A stretch of 30,458 bases of DNA from an uncultured Prevotella sp. (GTDB lineage: Bacteria > Bacteroidota > Bacteroidia > Bacteroidales > Bacteroidaceae). Both the position numbers and the translations under genes were made by a program. Positions within the stretch are counted from its first letter, which is position 1, and every line of letters begins with the position of its first letter. The stretch covers positions 1-30,458 of the forward strand of contig CALBJK010000227.1 in the NCBI GenBank assembly GCA_937892695.1. Direction: 5' to 3'. This document shows positions 14,761 to 22,110 of this stretch, piece by piece. The notes under the pieces were generated by a model that did no database searches, was not told the origin of the DNA, and saw nothing but the letters and a program-made list of their open reading frames with translations.

Positions 14761-14795
14761 ATTAAAAACATCTTATTGATTCAGTCAAAACCAAT

Positions 14796-14990
14796 ATGGA
14801 CGACTTCGAGAAAATCATAGAAAACGGTATTGTCTTCCGGAAAGCTCCTAAAGATAATGCTTCCGACGGTAAGGTGAAGACAAAAGCCAAGAAAAAGAAA
14901 TACATCACCGGTGCACATGGCAGCGGTTCTGCACGTCAGAAAGCGAAATACAGGGAACAGAGATCTGGACGGCACAAGGGAGGAAAGTAA
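14796..14990 (+). CDS. Small basic hypothetical protein
   Basis: A 64-residue protein that I do not recognise. The first 20 residues are ordinary (MDDFEKIIENGIVFRKAP). The rest is strongly basic and Gly/Lys/Arg-rich, with KTKAKKKKYITGAHGSGSAR and a tail ending RSGRHKGGK. Such composition suggests nucleic-acid or ribosome binding, or disorder. No promoter box is seen ahead of it. It lies 127 bases after the AICAR formyltransferase stop and 45 bases before argF', so it may belong to a transcript with one of them. Confidence 0.55.
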   Translation: MDDFEKIIENGIVFRKAPKDNASDGKVKTKAKKKKYITGAHGSGSARQKAKYREQRSGRHKGGK

Positions 14991-15035
14991 AACGAAGCAG
15001 ACCTTCGACATGTATTGATGTAAAATCATAAGACA

Positions 15036-15998
15036 ATGAGAACATTCTTTAATGTAACAGACATAGGCAATCTGAGCGAGGCACTGGCCGAAGCCCGGAC
15101 CGTAAAGAAAGACCGTTTCGCTTTTCAAAACCTAGGCAAGAACAAGACCCTGCTGATGGTGTTTTTCAACAACAGTCTGCGTACCCGCCTGAGCACACAG
15201 AAAGCAGCCATGAATCTTGGAATGAACGTGATTGTACTTGATGTGAATGCCGGGGCGTGGAAACTTGAAACCGAACGCGGAGTTATTATGGACGGCGACA
15301 AGTCGGAGCATCTACTCGAAGCCATACCCGTCATGGGATGTTATTGCGACCTCATAGGCATACGGTCGTTTGCCGGACTGGCCGACCGCGACTATGACTA
15401 TGCCGAAACCATTGTAAACCAATTTGTCAAATATAGCGGCCGACCTGTCTTCGCCATGGAGACTGCAACCGTGCATCCGCTCCAAGCCTTTGCCGACCTC
15501 ATCACTATAGAGGAGCATAAGACAAAAAAGCGTCCTAAAGTAGTGCTCACGTGGGCGCCACACTGTCGTGCACTGCCACAGGCCGTGCCCGACTCGTTCG
15601 CAGAGTGGATGAACACAGCCGATGTAGAACTGGTCGTCACCCATCCAGAAGGCTACGAACTCGACCCCAAGTTTGTCGGCAACGCGCGTGTCGACTACGA
15701 CCAGATGCACGCCCTCAAGGGAGCCGACTTCGTCTATGCCAAGAACTGGAGCTGTCCAGGCGTGACCAGTCCCGATAACTACGGAAAGATACTTAGCCGT
15801 GACATGTCGTGGACTGTCGACGCACGTCACATGGCCGTAACTGATAACGCCTATTTCATGCACTGTCTGCCAGTGCGTCGCGGACTGATTGTGAGCGATG
15901 ACGTTATTGAAAGCCAGCGTTCGCTCGTAATACCCGAAGCCGCCAACCGTGAAATTTCGGCTGAAGTGGTAATTAAGCGTATGCTCGAAAGCTTATAG
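15036..15998 (+). CDS. argF': N-succinylornithine / N-acetylornithine carbamoyltransferase (ArgF' type)
   Basis: A 320-residue transcarbamylase of the Bacteroides arginine pathway, which carbamoylates an acylated ornithine rather than ornithine. The carbamoyl-phosphate site is FFNNSLRTRLSTQ. NAGAWKLETERG and the HPLQAFADLITIEE domain-closure motif follow, and the C-terminal acyl-ornithine site contains MHCLPVRRG and the final IPEAANREISAEVVIKR. Residue 90, the position reported to separate succinyl (Pro, Bacteroides fragilis) from acetyl (Glu, Xanthomonas) specificity, is Ser here (codon 15303-15305, in GDKSEHLLEA). Small residues at that site are reported to favour succinylornithine, so that substrate is more likely. 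It is a single gene, not with other arg genes, and is followed by a strong terminator. Confidence 0.93.
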   Translation: MRTFFNVTDIGNLSEALAEARTVKKDRFAFQNLGKNKTLLMVFFNNSLRTRLSTQKAAMNLGMNVIVLDVNAGAWKLETERGVIMDGDKSEHLLEAIPVMGCYCDLIGIRSFAGLADRDYDYAETIVNQFVKYSGRPVFAMETATVHPLQAFADLITIEEHKTKKRPKVVLTWAPHCRALPQAVPDSFAEWMNTADVELVVTHPEGYELDPKFVGNARVDYDQMHALKGADFVYAKNWSCPGVTSPDNYGKILSRDMSWTVDARHMAVTDNAYFMHCLPVRRGLIVSDDVIESQRSLVIPEAANREISAEVVIKRMLESL

Positions 15999-16050
15999 GA
16001 AGAGCATCGGATAAGTATCAGAAAGAACGTATCATTCTTATATGTCAAAA

Positions 16051-16102
16051 AGAAACCGTACGACAACGAAACATTTTTTGTCATCGTACGGTTTCTATTT
16101 TT
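16051..16102. terminator. Bidirectional intrinsic terminator between argF' and the subtilase gene
   Basis: AGAAACCGTACGA (16051-16063) pairs perfectly with TCGTACGGTTTCT (16084-16096), with additional CAA/TTG pairing inside. ATTTTT follows. It lies between convergent genes. Confidence 0.92.
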
Positions 16103-16127
16103 ACATCACAAAAGAGTTTTTATAATC

Positions 16128-18266
16128 TTACAGCATTACCTTCACCGAATGTACGTCTCCGGCATTGCTTAGTTTCAGCACGTACAGTCCGTGAGGAAGA
16201 TTCGACACATCAATTGTCTCTCCATTAGAGGAAAGGCTGTGACGGGCTACCTTTTGCCCCATGGCATTATAGACAACCACGTCGGCCTTTCGGTCGGTCT
16301 CGTCAAAGAAGACCTTTACTGTGCGGTCACTGAGATTAGGCAATATGCGGAACAATCCGTCTGAGATATCGGTCTGGCGTATTCCGTTAGTTCCGACAAG
16401 ATACTGCAGACCAGCGAAAGCATCTATTTTGCCTGTACCCCAGATGTAGTTGTTGTCAGAAGCCTCACCGGTGAAATCATCATGACGCGACGAATGGCGC
16501 AAAATATCGCGTACTTTGTCAGCTGTAAGAGTAGGGTCGGCCTGAAGCCAGAGGGCAACAGTACCGGTCACAAAAGGCGAAGCCATAGACGTACCCATGT
16601 TTATCGAGTAATAATACAGGTTGCCCGCATCATCCTTTTTAGTCGCTACCGCCAATGTACGGTATTCGCTGCTGCTGTCATATTTTGATGCAGCCGACAC
16701 TATTCCGGCACCTGGAGCAGCTACATCAGGCTTAGTTCTACCGTCTGCCGTCGGTCCATGACTGGAGAAATTGGCTATGTCGGACAGTTTGCCAGTATTC
16801 AGGGGCTGCGAATAAGTATAGTTCATCGGAATGAATTTGGTCTTTGTATTGTACGCCCCGACTGATATTACGCTATTGGCCGTACCGCCGATTTCACCTA
16901 CAGTACAGTCAGTATCGCCGTCAGTCCATCCTTTTATATTGTAATCAGTGAATTTACCACCGCCTGCGTTCCACATGTTCACTGTAGCCCCTTCCTCGCT
17001 TTTCACAATCAGTCCGAATTTACGCCCGATTAATGTATTATACGACACAGATTCCACATACACGTTTGGCTTTCCATTGTCCGGGTCAATCGCCAACGCC
17101 AACTTAGCGTAACCAGAAGAAGATGGGAACTTGAAAGTTACAGGTCGTGCATTTTTATCTGATGTCGAAACCGAATCGCTTTGATCGATAATTGTTTTTT
17201 TGAAGGAGTCGTATATTACAGCTCTGACACTCATCTTTGCTCCCTGAGTTCCCCAGATGTCTATGACAGCCACTCCCGATCCATAACCGCTTGTCGTATA
17301 TTCGGGGAAAGTGGCAAGCGAGTCTGTATCTGAGGCGAATATCTTGCTGGCATGGAGGGCATCGTATCCTTCATTTCCTGCTGCGCCTACAATAATTCGT
17401 CCCGGTCCGCTAAGTTCGTCGAAAACCTGGTCCATAGCCGAGGTTCCGTCATGCGGTCCCAAATGCTGTCCCAAGCTGAGGTTTACTACAGCAGGTTTGC
17501 CTACACTCTTGGCGTAATCGAAGATGTACTTCACGCCGTCAACCACACTGGCATCGTTCTGGTTGAAGCTTACGAGTACCAATTCTGTGCCTGGAGCCAC
17601 TCCATAGTAAGGCATCGTCATGTCCGAACCTGCGGCAATACCCGTAACGTGAGTTCCGTGGAATGTAGTACGCACATCATATTTGGCTTTCTTTATGGCC
17701 TCTTCAGTTGTGTACTCGGCACCATAGGTGTAGCCTTCTGGAGGAGTACCGGTTACGGCGTTCTGGTTCCATACCCTTGATATGCGCAACTTTTTGCCTT
17801 CAGTGTCGTAGAAATCAATGTGCCCGAATTCGAATCCATTGTCCACGACACCTACGACAACGCCCGAACCGTCATATTTTCCAAAGCCTTCTGTTCCGCT
17901 TTGCACCTTGTCTACTCCAGCATCCTCACGTGCAACGTCCATCAGCAGTTTCACGTCCGAAGCCACCTTCACAGCCTTTACGGCATCTATGGCAGCTATA
18001 CTTTCCAGAGCATCGACCGGCACAGTAGCCGTGCAGTATCCATTTGAGAAGCGCGAGCCTATCTTGCCGCCAAGAGCCTCAACCTTGCCCAAGGCCGAAA
18101 CGTCAGTTGTCTTTATATATACGCTGACAAGCTGATTATTCACTGATTTCATCCTTCCAGACGCATAGTTGCCTACCAGAGTCTGGGCTTTTGGCGACAG
18201 CTTCTGAGCCATCGTTATACCACTGGAAAGCAACAAAAGAGTCAAGAATATGATGTTCTTTCTCAT
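16128..18266 (-). CDS. S8 family subtilisin-like serine protease with T9SS-type C-terminal sorting domain
   Basis: A 712-residue exported protease. A signal peptide (MRKNIIFLTLLLLSSGITMA) is followed by a propeptide-like region (about 21-115) and the subtilase domain (about 130-625). The catalytic triad is Asp142 in VVDNGFEFGH, His203 in HGTHVTGIAAG and Ser560 in GTSMASPFVTG. An insert of about 150 residues, with IDIWGTQGAKMSVRAVIYD and DPDNGKPNVYVESV, lies between the oxyanion region (GAAGNEGYDALH) and the Ser. The final 75 residues (FRILPNLSDRTVKVFF, VVYNAMGQKV, NLPHGLYVLKL, SVKVML) have the pattern of a type A sorting domain for type IX secretion. The protein should reach the cell surface or medium. 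It has its own promoter and is followed by a terminator. Confidence 0.94.
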   Translation of the reverse strand: MRKNIIFLTLLLLSSGITMAQKLSPKAQTLVGNYASGRMKSVNNQLVSVYIKTTDVSALGKVEALGGKIGSRFSNGYCTATVPVDALESIAAIDAVKAVKVASDVKLLMDVAREDAGVDKVQSGTEGFGKYDGSGVVVGVVDNGFEFGHIDFYDTEGKKLRISRVWNQNAVTGTPPEGYTYGAEYTTEEAIKKAKYDVRTTFHGTHVTGIAAGSDMTMPYYGVAPGTELVLVSFNQNDASVVDGVKYIFDYAKSVGKPAVVNLSLGQHLGPHDGTSAMDQVFDELSGPGRIIVGAAGNEGYDALHASKIFASDTDSLATFPEYTTSGYGSGVAVIDIWGTQGAKMSVRAVIYDSFKKTIIDQSDSVSTSDKNARPVTFKFPSSSGYAKLALAIDPDNGKPNVYVESVSYNTLIGRKFGLIVKSEEGATVNMWNAGGGKFTDYNIKGWTDGDTDCTVGEIGGTANSVISVGAYNTKTKFIPMNYTYSQPLNTGKLSDIANFSSHGPTADGRTKPDVAAPGAGIVSAASKYDSSSEYRTLAVATKKDDAGNLYYYSINMGTSMASPFVTGTVALWLQADPTLTADKVRDILRHSSRHDDFTGEASDNNYIWGTGKIDAFAGLQYLVGTNGIRQTDISDGLFRILPNLSDRTVKVFFDETDRKADVVVYNAMGQKVARHSLSSNGETIDVSNLPHGLYVLKLSNAGDVHSVKVML

Positions 18267-18307
18267 ATTAAAAAATTATTGTAGCGATTAGAATCCATAT
18301 TAAGTTG

Positions 18308-18315
18308 CAAATTTA
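18308..18315 (-). promoter_or_regulatory. -7 box (TAAATTTG) of the subtilase gene
   Basis: The minus strand reads TAAATTTG followed by CA, 41 bases before the ATG at 18266. It is divergent from the box at 18392. Confidence 0.6.
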
Positions 18316-18371
18316 GACTTTTAATCATTAAAAACGGCATAATGGAGCAATTTTAACACAGAGTTATTGCA

Positions 18372-18399
18372 TTTTGTTCATTCTTTATTTGTAATTTTG
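18372..18399 (+). promoter_or_regulatory. Promoter of the aminopeptidase P gene
   Basis: A TTTTG at 18372-18376 and TAATTTTG at 18392-18399 are spaced about as expected for Bacteroidetes -33 and -7 elements. The ATG follows at 18418. Confidence 0.6.
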
Positions 18400-18417
18400 T
18401 AAGAAAACAACGACATT

Positions 18418-20211
18418 ATGACACCACAGATAATAAACGAACGTATTTCCAAGCTTCGCGAAGTGATGAGCCGCGAAGGACTGGGAGCTTTCATATTCCC
18501 AAGTACGGACCCTCATGCCAGCGAATATGTACCCAACAGATGGAAAGGCCGAGAATGGATTTCCGGCTTTGACGGTTCTGCCGGAACAGCGGTAGTGACA
18601 ATGCACTCGGCTGCACTATGGACCGACTCGCGCTACTTCCTTGCCGCCACCGAAAAGTTACGGGGTACGGAGTTCCAGCTGATGAAAGAACGCATAGAAG
18701 GCACACCTACAATAGCCCAATGGATAAGCACTGAGCTGGCCGACTCGACCGTGGCCGAGGCCGGCATAGACGGAACATGCTGCTCGGCCGCTACAGCCGA
18801 GACTCTGACAGCTGAATTACGTGCAGGAGGAGGCATAACCCTACGCACCAACTTCGACCCTCTTTGCGAGATATGGACAGGACGGCCGACCATCCCTTCA
18901 TCCCCAATCAGCTTGCACCCTCTCAAATATGCCGGGGAAACTGCAAAAGAAAAGTTGCAGAGGATACGTCGCGCCCTGCGCGAAGTCCACGCCGACGGGA
19001 TGCTCGTGTCGGCTCTTGACGACATAGCTTGGACAACGAACCTGCGCGGCACCGATGTCCACTGCAATCCTGTCTTCGTGGCCTATCTGCTCATAGCCAC
19101 CGACCGCGCCACGTTGTTCGTTGACAGGAAAAAGCTGTCGGCTGAAGTCGCGGATTATCTCAAGAGCGAAGGCATCGGCACTGACGAGTACGAAAACCTT
19201 GAAAAAGGAATTGCCGACTACAACGAATACAACATTCTCCTGTCGCCTGACGAAACCAACAGCGTTGTCTTCCGCAAGGCAGCAGCCCTTCACCACGTCG
19301 TGAGGACTGGCTCGCCTATACCGGCAATGAAGGCCATAAAGAACAAGACAGAGATTGAAGGTTTCCACCGTGCAATGGAGCGCGACGGAGTGGCGATGGT
19401 ACGTTTTCTGATGTGGCTGCAAAAGGCCGTTGCCGATGGAGGCCAGACAGAGATGAGCGTAACCGAAAAGCTGCACAATCTCAGAGCCGTAAGCCCGCTG
19501 TTCCGTGGCGACTCATTCGACACAATCGCCGGCTACCAGACACACGGAGCCATAGTCCACTACGAGGCCACACCCGAGACCGATGCACCACTACGCCCCG
19601 AGGGATTCTTGCTGCTCGACAGCGGAGCACAATACGAAGACGGAACCACCGATATCACCCGGACTATAGCTCTCGGACCGCTCACCGACGAACAACGTCA
19701 CGTCTACACGCTCGTACTCAAAGGCCATCTGCAGTTGCAGAACTTGAAGTTTCCCGACGGAGCGTGCGGTTCACAACTCGATGCCGTCGCCCGGATGGCG
19801 ATGTGGCGCGAAGGCATGAACTACATGCACGGCACCGGACACGGCGTAGGTTCATACCTAAACGTACACGAGGGTCCTCACCAGATACGTATGGAATGGC
19901 GCCCGGCTCCTCTGCGTGCCGGCATGACCGTCACCGACGAACCCGGACTGTATCTCGACCGACGCTTCGGTGTGCGCACCGAGAACACTCTTCTTATACA
20001 GCCATACAAGGAGACAGAATTCGGCCGATTCCTGCAGTTCGAGCCACTCACTCTGTGTCCGATAGACACCCGACCTGTAATACGAGAAATGTTGTCACCC
20101 GACGAAACCGAATGGCTAAACAGCTACAACCGTTTCGTCTTCGACCGGCTGTCGCCACTGCTCACGCCCGACGAAACCGAATGGCTCAGGGAACAGACAC
20201 GGCAGATATAA
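18418..20211 (+). CDS. Aminopeptidase P family (M24B) Xaa-Pro peptidase
   Basis: A 597-residue cytoplasmic metallopeptidase that removes the first residue from peptides with Pro in second position. It has the three-domain layout of eukaryote-like aminopeptidase P. Two creatinase-like N-terminal domains (about 1-300) include FIFPSTDPHASEYVPNRWKG and ISGFDGSAGTAVV. The pita-bread catalytic domain is at about 310-530, and a C-terminal extension closes the protein. The five metal ligands are present: Asp401 (LLLDSGAQY), Asp412 (TDITRT), His475 (HGTGHGVGS), Glu508 (VTDEPGLY) and Glu522 (RTENTLL). HYEATPE and NVHEGP provide the other active-site His residues. The tail contains two copies of (S/T)PDETEWL encoded by an identical 20-base direct repeat. 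A single-gene unit. Confidence 0.96.
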   Translation: MTPQIINERISKLREVMSREGLGAFIFPSTDPHASEYVPNRWKGREWISGFDGSAGTAVVTMHSAALWTDSRYFLAATEKLRGTEFQLMKERIEGTPTIAQWISTELADSTVAEAGIDGTCCSAATAETLTAELRAGGGITLRTNFDPLCEIWTGRPTIPSSPISLHPLKYAGETAKEKLQRIRRALREVHADGMLVSALDDIAWTTNLRGTDVHCNPVFVAYLLIATDRATLFVDRKKLSAEVADYLKSEGIGTDEYENLEKGIADYNEYNILLSPDETNSVVFRKAAALHHVVRTGSPIPAMKAIKNKTEIEGFHRAMERDGVAMVRFLMWLQKAVADGGQTEMSVTEKLHNLRAVSPLFRGDSFDTIAGYQTHGAIVHYEATPETDAPLRPEGFLLLDSGAQYEDGTTDITRTIALGPLTDEQRHVYTLVLKGHLQLQNLKFPDGACGSQLDAVARMAMWREGMNYMHGTGHGVGSYLNVHEGPHQIRMEWRPAPLRAGMTVTDEPGLYLDRRFGVRTENTLLIQPYKETEFGRFLQFEPLTLCPIDTRPVIREMLSPDETEWLNSYNRFVFDRLSPLLTPDETEWLREQTRQI

Positions 20212-20233
20212 AACATTTCCACCAATAGTAGGT

Positions 20234-20250
20234 ACGTACGGCCCGTACGT
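20234..20250. repeat. Short perfect palindrome
   Basis: ACGTACG and CGTACGT pair around GCC just behind the aminopeptidase stop. It has no T-run and could be a weak terminator or a protein-binding site. Confidence 0.4.
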
Positions 20251-20266
20251 CCACCGCGCGAATATG

Positions 20267-20360
20267 CCATCGTGTAGAAACTTTGGTGCATCTTCCCAAG
20301 AGGCATGCCATCTACGATACATTCTTGTTTGGGAAACGCACCAAAGTGTTTCTACTATGG
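20267..20360. repeat. 94-nt long inverted repeat between convergent genes
   Basis: The left arm (20267-20299) and right arm (20329-20360) are near-complementary over about 32 bases. The core TTTGGTGC pairs with GCACCAAA, GTAGAAAC with GTTTCTAC, and TTCCCAA with TTGGGAA; small bulges separate these blocks. The loop is about 29 bases. There is no T-run on either side. It may be a bidirectional terminator, a small folded RNA or a remnant of a miniature mobile element. Confidence 0.6.
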
Positions 20361-20392
20361 ATGCCCGAAACTATAAAACTAATAGTCCTTTC

Positions 20393-20509
20393 TTAATTTT
20401 TACCTTCTTTTTTCCTTTGTTGCTCTATTTTGTCTTGATGACGAAAATAAAAGAATCCACCTATAGCAATCAAAGAAATGAAGGAACACATCCAAATAAA
20501 ACCATACAT
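20393..20509 (-). CDS. Small single-pass membrane protein (38 aa)
   Basis: A 38-codon frame directly behind the DUF6722-like gene (two bases between the TGA and this ATG). It reads MYGFIWMCSFISLIAIGGFF, then YFRHQDKIEQQRKKEGKN: one hydrophobic helix, then a charged cytoplasmic tail. Bacteroidales genomes often have such a micro-protein paired with a DUF6722 gene (recalled, not searched). Function unknown. It is likely translated by coupling to the upstream gene, which here is broken by an amber codon. Confidence 0.6.
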   Translation of the reverse strand: MYGFIWMCSFISLIAIGGFFYFRHQDKIEQQRKKEGKN

Positions 20510-20511
20510 AA

Positions 20512-20697
20512 TCAATCCTTCCTTTTAGAGTCACTAACAAAATATAGACCGAATCCAAGTGTTATCGCAATAGTGACAGAAGCGACTACCGAGGTCTACA
20601 GCATCCCTTTAACGTTACCGAAAACCGTAGCAATAAGGACAGCAGTTGCAACGTACTTTACAATATCCATCAACCATTTATCAAATTCCTTTTTCAT
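20512..20697 (-). pseudogene. DUF6722-like small membrane protein gene interrupted by an in-frame TAG
   Basis: The minus strand from the ATG at 20697 encodes MKKEFDKWLMDIVKYVATAV, continues LIATVFGNVKGML, then meets TAG (20596-20598). The same frame continues as TSVVASVTIAITLGFGLYFV to a TGA at 20512. Joined, the 60-residue product has two hydrophobic segments and matches the DUF6722 pattern ((K/E)FxKWLxDIxKYxATAVL, then a second helix ending in a charged tail). The TAG replaces what is probably a Tyr codon in homologues, one base away from TAC or TAT. A TATCTTTG box is directly upstream. It is most simply a nonsense mutation; a truncated product, readthrough or a sequencing error are alternatives. 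Confidence 0.7.
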
Positions 20698-20701
20698 TTT
20701 A

Positions 20702-20709
20702 CAAAGATA
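20702..20709 (-). promoter_or_regulatory. -7 box (TATCTTTG) of the DUF6722-like gene pair
   Basis: The minus strand reads TATCTTTG only four bases before the ATG at 20697, so the mRNA should start at or next to the start codon. Confidence 0.55.
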
Positions 20710-20755
20710 GATTTTTTCTTGAACCAACCGTTATTAATAACCGTTTCTTTCCATG

Positions 20756-20780
20756 TTGTCAGAAAAAATGGTTAAGTTTG
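20756..20780 (+). promoter_or_regulatory. Promoter of the YqiA-fusion / lysO operon
   Basis: A TTG at 20756-20758 and TAAGTTTG at 20773-20780 form plausible -33 and -7 elements. The ATG follows at 20806. Confidence 0.6.
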
Positions 20781-20805
20781 CAGAAAGAACAAAACAAGCA
20801 AGATA

Positions 20806-21801
20806 ATGGATAACCAATACGTCAAACAGTTTCCCGGTCTGATGGCCGGCAAGAAGATAATGTACGTACACGGCTTCGGCTCGTCGGCCCAGTCGGGTAC
20901 GGTCTCGATGCTGCGCACACTCATGCCCGACGCTACGGTCGTGGCACGCGACATACCCATACATCCCGAAGAGGGAATAGCCATGCTCCGTCAAATGCAG
21001 CAGGAAGAAAAGCCCGACCTAATCATTGGTACGTCGATGGGCGGAATGTACGCCGAGCAGCTCAAAGGCTGCGACCGCATACTTGTAAACCCGGCTTTCC
21101 AGATGGGCGAAACTATGACAAAGCACGGACACGTGGGCAAGCAGGTGTTCCAGAACCCAAGAGCCGACGGTGTGCAGGAATTCATCGTCACCAAAGCTAT
21201 GGTGAAGGAGTACACCGAAATGACCGAGCACTGTTTCGAGAACATAACACCAGAGGAGAAGCAACGGGTCGTCGGACTCTTCGGCGACGAGGACCCGCTC
21301 GTCCATACATTCGACCTCTTCCGCGAACACTACCCCACGGCCATACATTTCCACGGCGAACACCGTCTGACCGACAAGATAGCCCTCCACTATCTCATTC
21401 CTGTCATACGATGGATCGACGACAAGCAGGAGGGCCGCCAGCGTCCTATCGTCTACATCGACATCGAAGCTATGCGCGACAGCTACGGCAACGCCACGGC
21501 CAGTATGCACAAAGCCTACGAAATGCTGCTCGAAACCTACTCGGTCTACGTCGTGGCCGACGCTCCGACCAACGACCACACCTATATCACAGCCGTTCAG
21601 AACTGGGCCGAGAAGTTTCTCAGCACACCGGCCTACGACCGCGTGGTCTTCACCAACCAGCGGCAGCTGCTCTACGGCGACTACATGGTAACACCGCATC
21701 CCTGCCCCGACTTCATGGGAACAACTATCGAATGGGGCAGCGACGAGTTCAAGACCTGGGAAGAGATTATCACCTTCTTCGAACGTCTCGGAGGACAGTA
21801 A
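20806..21801 (+). CDS. YqiA/YcfP-type alpha/beta hydrolase fused to a degenerate 5'-nucleotidase (NT5C-like HAD) domain
   Basis: A 331-residue fusion. Residues 1-205 form a YqiA-like esterase. It has YVHGFGSSAQS, the nucleophile Ser77 in GTSMGG, the acid in GLFGDEDPLV (Asp161/163) and His186 in FHGEHRLTD. Residues 213-331 resemble the deoxyribonucleotidase NT5C/YorS fold: YEMLLETYSVYVVADAPTND, AVQNWAEKFL, DRVVFTNQRQLLYGDY and FMGTTIEWGSDEFKTWEEI. However, the catalytic DxDG is DIEA (Asp219, Glu221), and the second metal motif, normally GDYLIDDR, is GDYMVTPH (291-298). Phosphatase activity is therefore doubtful, and the domain may be a binding or regulatory module. It is first in an operon with the two lysO genes, 18 bases before them. 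The cellular substrate is unknown. Confidence 0.85.
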   Translation: MDNQYVKQFPGLMAGKKIMYVHGFGSSAQSGTVSMLRTLMPDATVVARDIPIHPEEGIAMLRQMQQEEKPDLIIGTSMGGMYAEQLKGCDRILVNPAFQMGETMTKHGHVGKQVFQNPRADGVQEFIVTKAMVKEYTEMTEHCFENITPEEKQRVVGLFGDEDPLVHTFDLFREHYPTAIHFHGEHRLTDKIALHYLIPVIRWIDDKQEGRQRPIVYIDIEAMRDSYGNATASMHKAYEMLLETYSVYVVADAPTNDHTYITAVQNWAEKFLSTPAYDRVVFTNQRQLLYGDYMVTPHPCPDFMGTTIEWGSDEFKTWEEIITFFERLGGQ

Positions 21802-21819
21802 GCCGCCAACCCACGACCG

Positions 21820-22110
21820 ATGTTCACAGTAATCTTGATCATGCTCGGCGGCATGGCCTTTGGCTATGCTCTGCGCCGCCGCAACCCCGGCAAGGCAGCC
21901 GGTCGCGCCACGACCGTTCTTATATGGGCACTGCTGCTGATGCTGGGAGTAGAAGTGGGCGGCGACAACCGCATCATGTCGTCGCTCGGCACGCTCGGTG
22001 TCGAAGCTATGATACTGTCTGTTGCCAGTATTGCCGGCAGCGTTGCGGCTGCATGGGTTCTGTGGCGATGGATTGTAGCCAAAAAGGAGGACATCGCAGA
22101 TGAAGGGTAG
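21820..22110 (+). CDS. LysO family transporter, N-terminal piece
   Basis: A 96-residue membrane protein with three predicted helices (about 1-18, 30-50 and 60-88) and a short cytoplasmic GYALRRRNPGKAAGRAT loop. It corresponds to the N-terminal third of E. coli LysO (YbjE), the lysine exporter of the DUF340 family. It ends in KKEDIADEG and overlaps the next gene by 11 bases in a different frame. In Bacteroidales the exporter is commonly encoded as two proteins, so this is probably an obligate subunit and not half of a frameshifted gene. Confidence 0.82.
   Translation: MFTVILIMLGGMAFGYALRRRNPGKAAGRATTVLIWALLLMLGVEVGGDNRIMSSLGTLGVEAMILSVASIAGSVAAAWVLWRWIVAKKEDIADEG

Noticed and set aside
19413..20228. 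A 271-codon plus-strand frame rich in Arg, Ser and His
   Set aside because: It is the +1 frame of the aminopeptidase P gene, with composition expected of a shadow.
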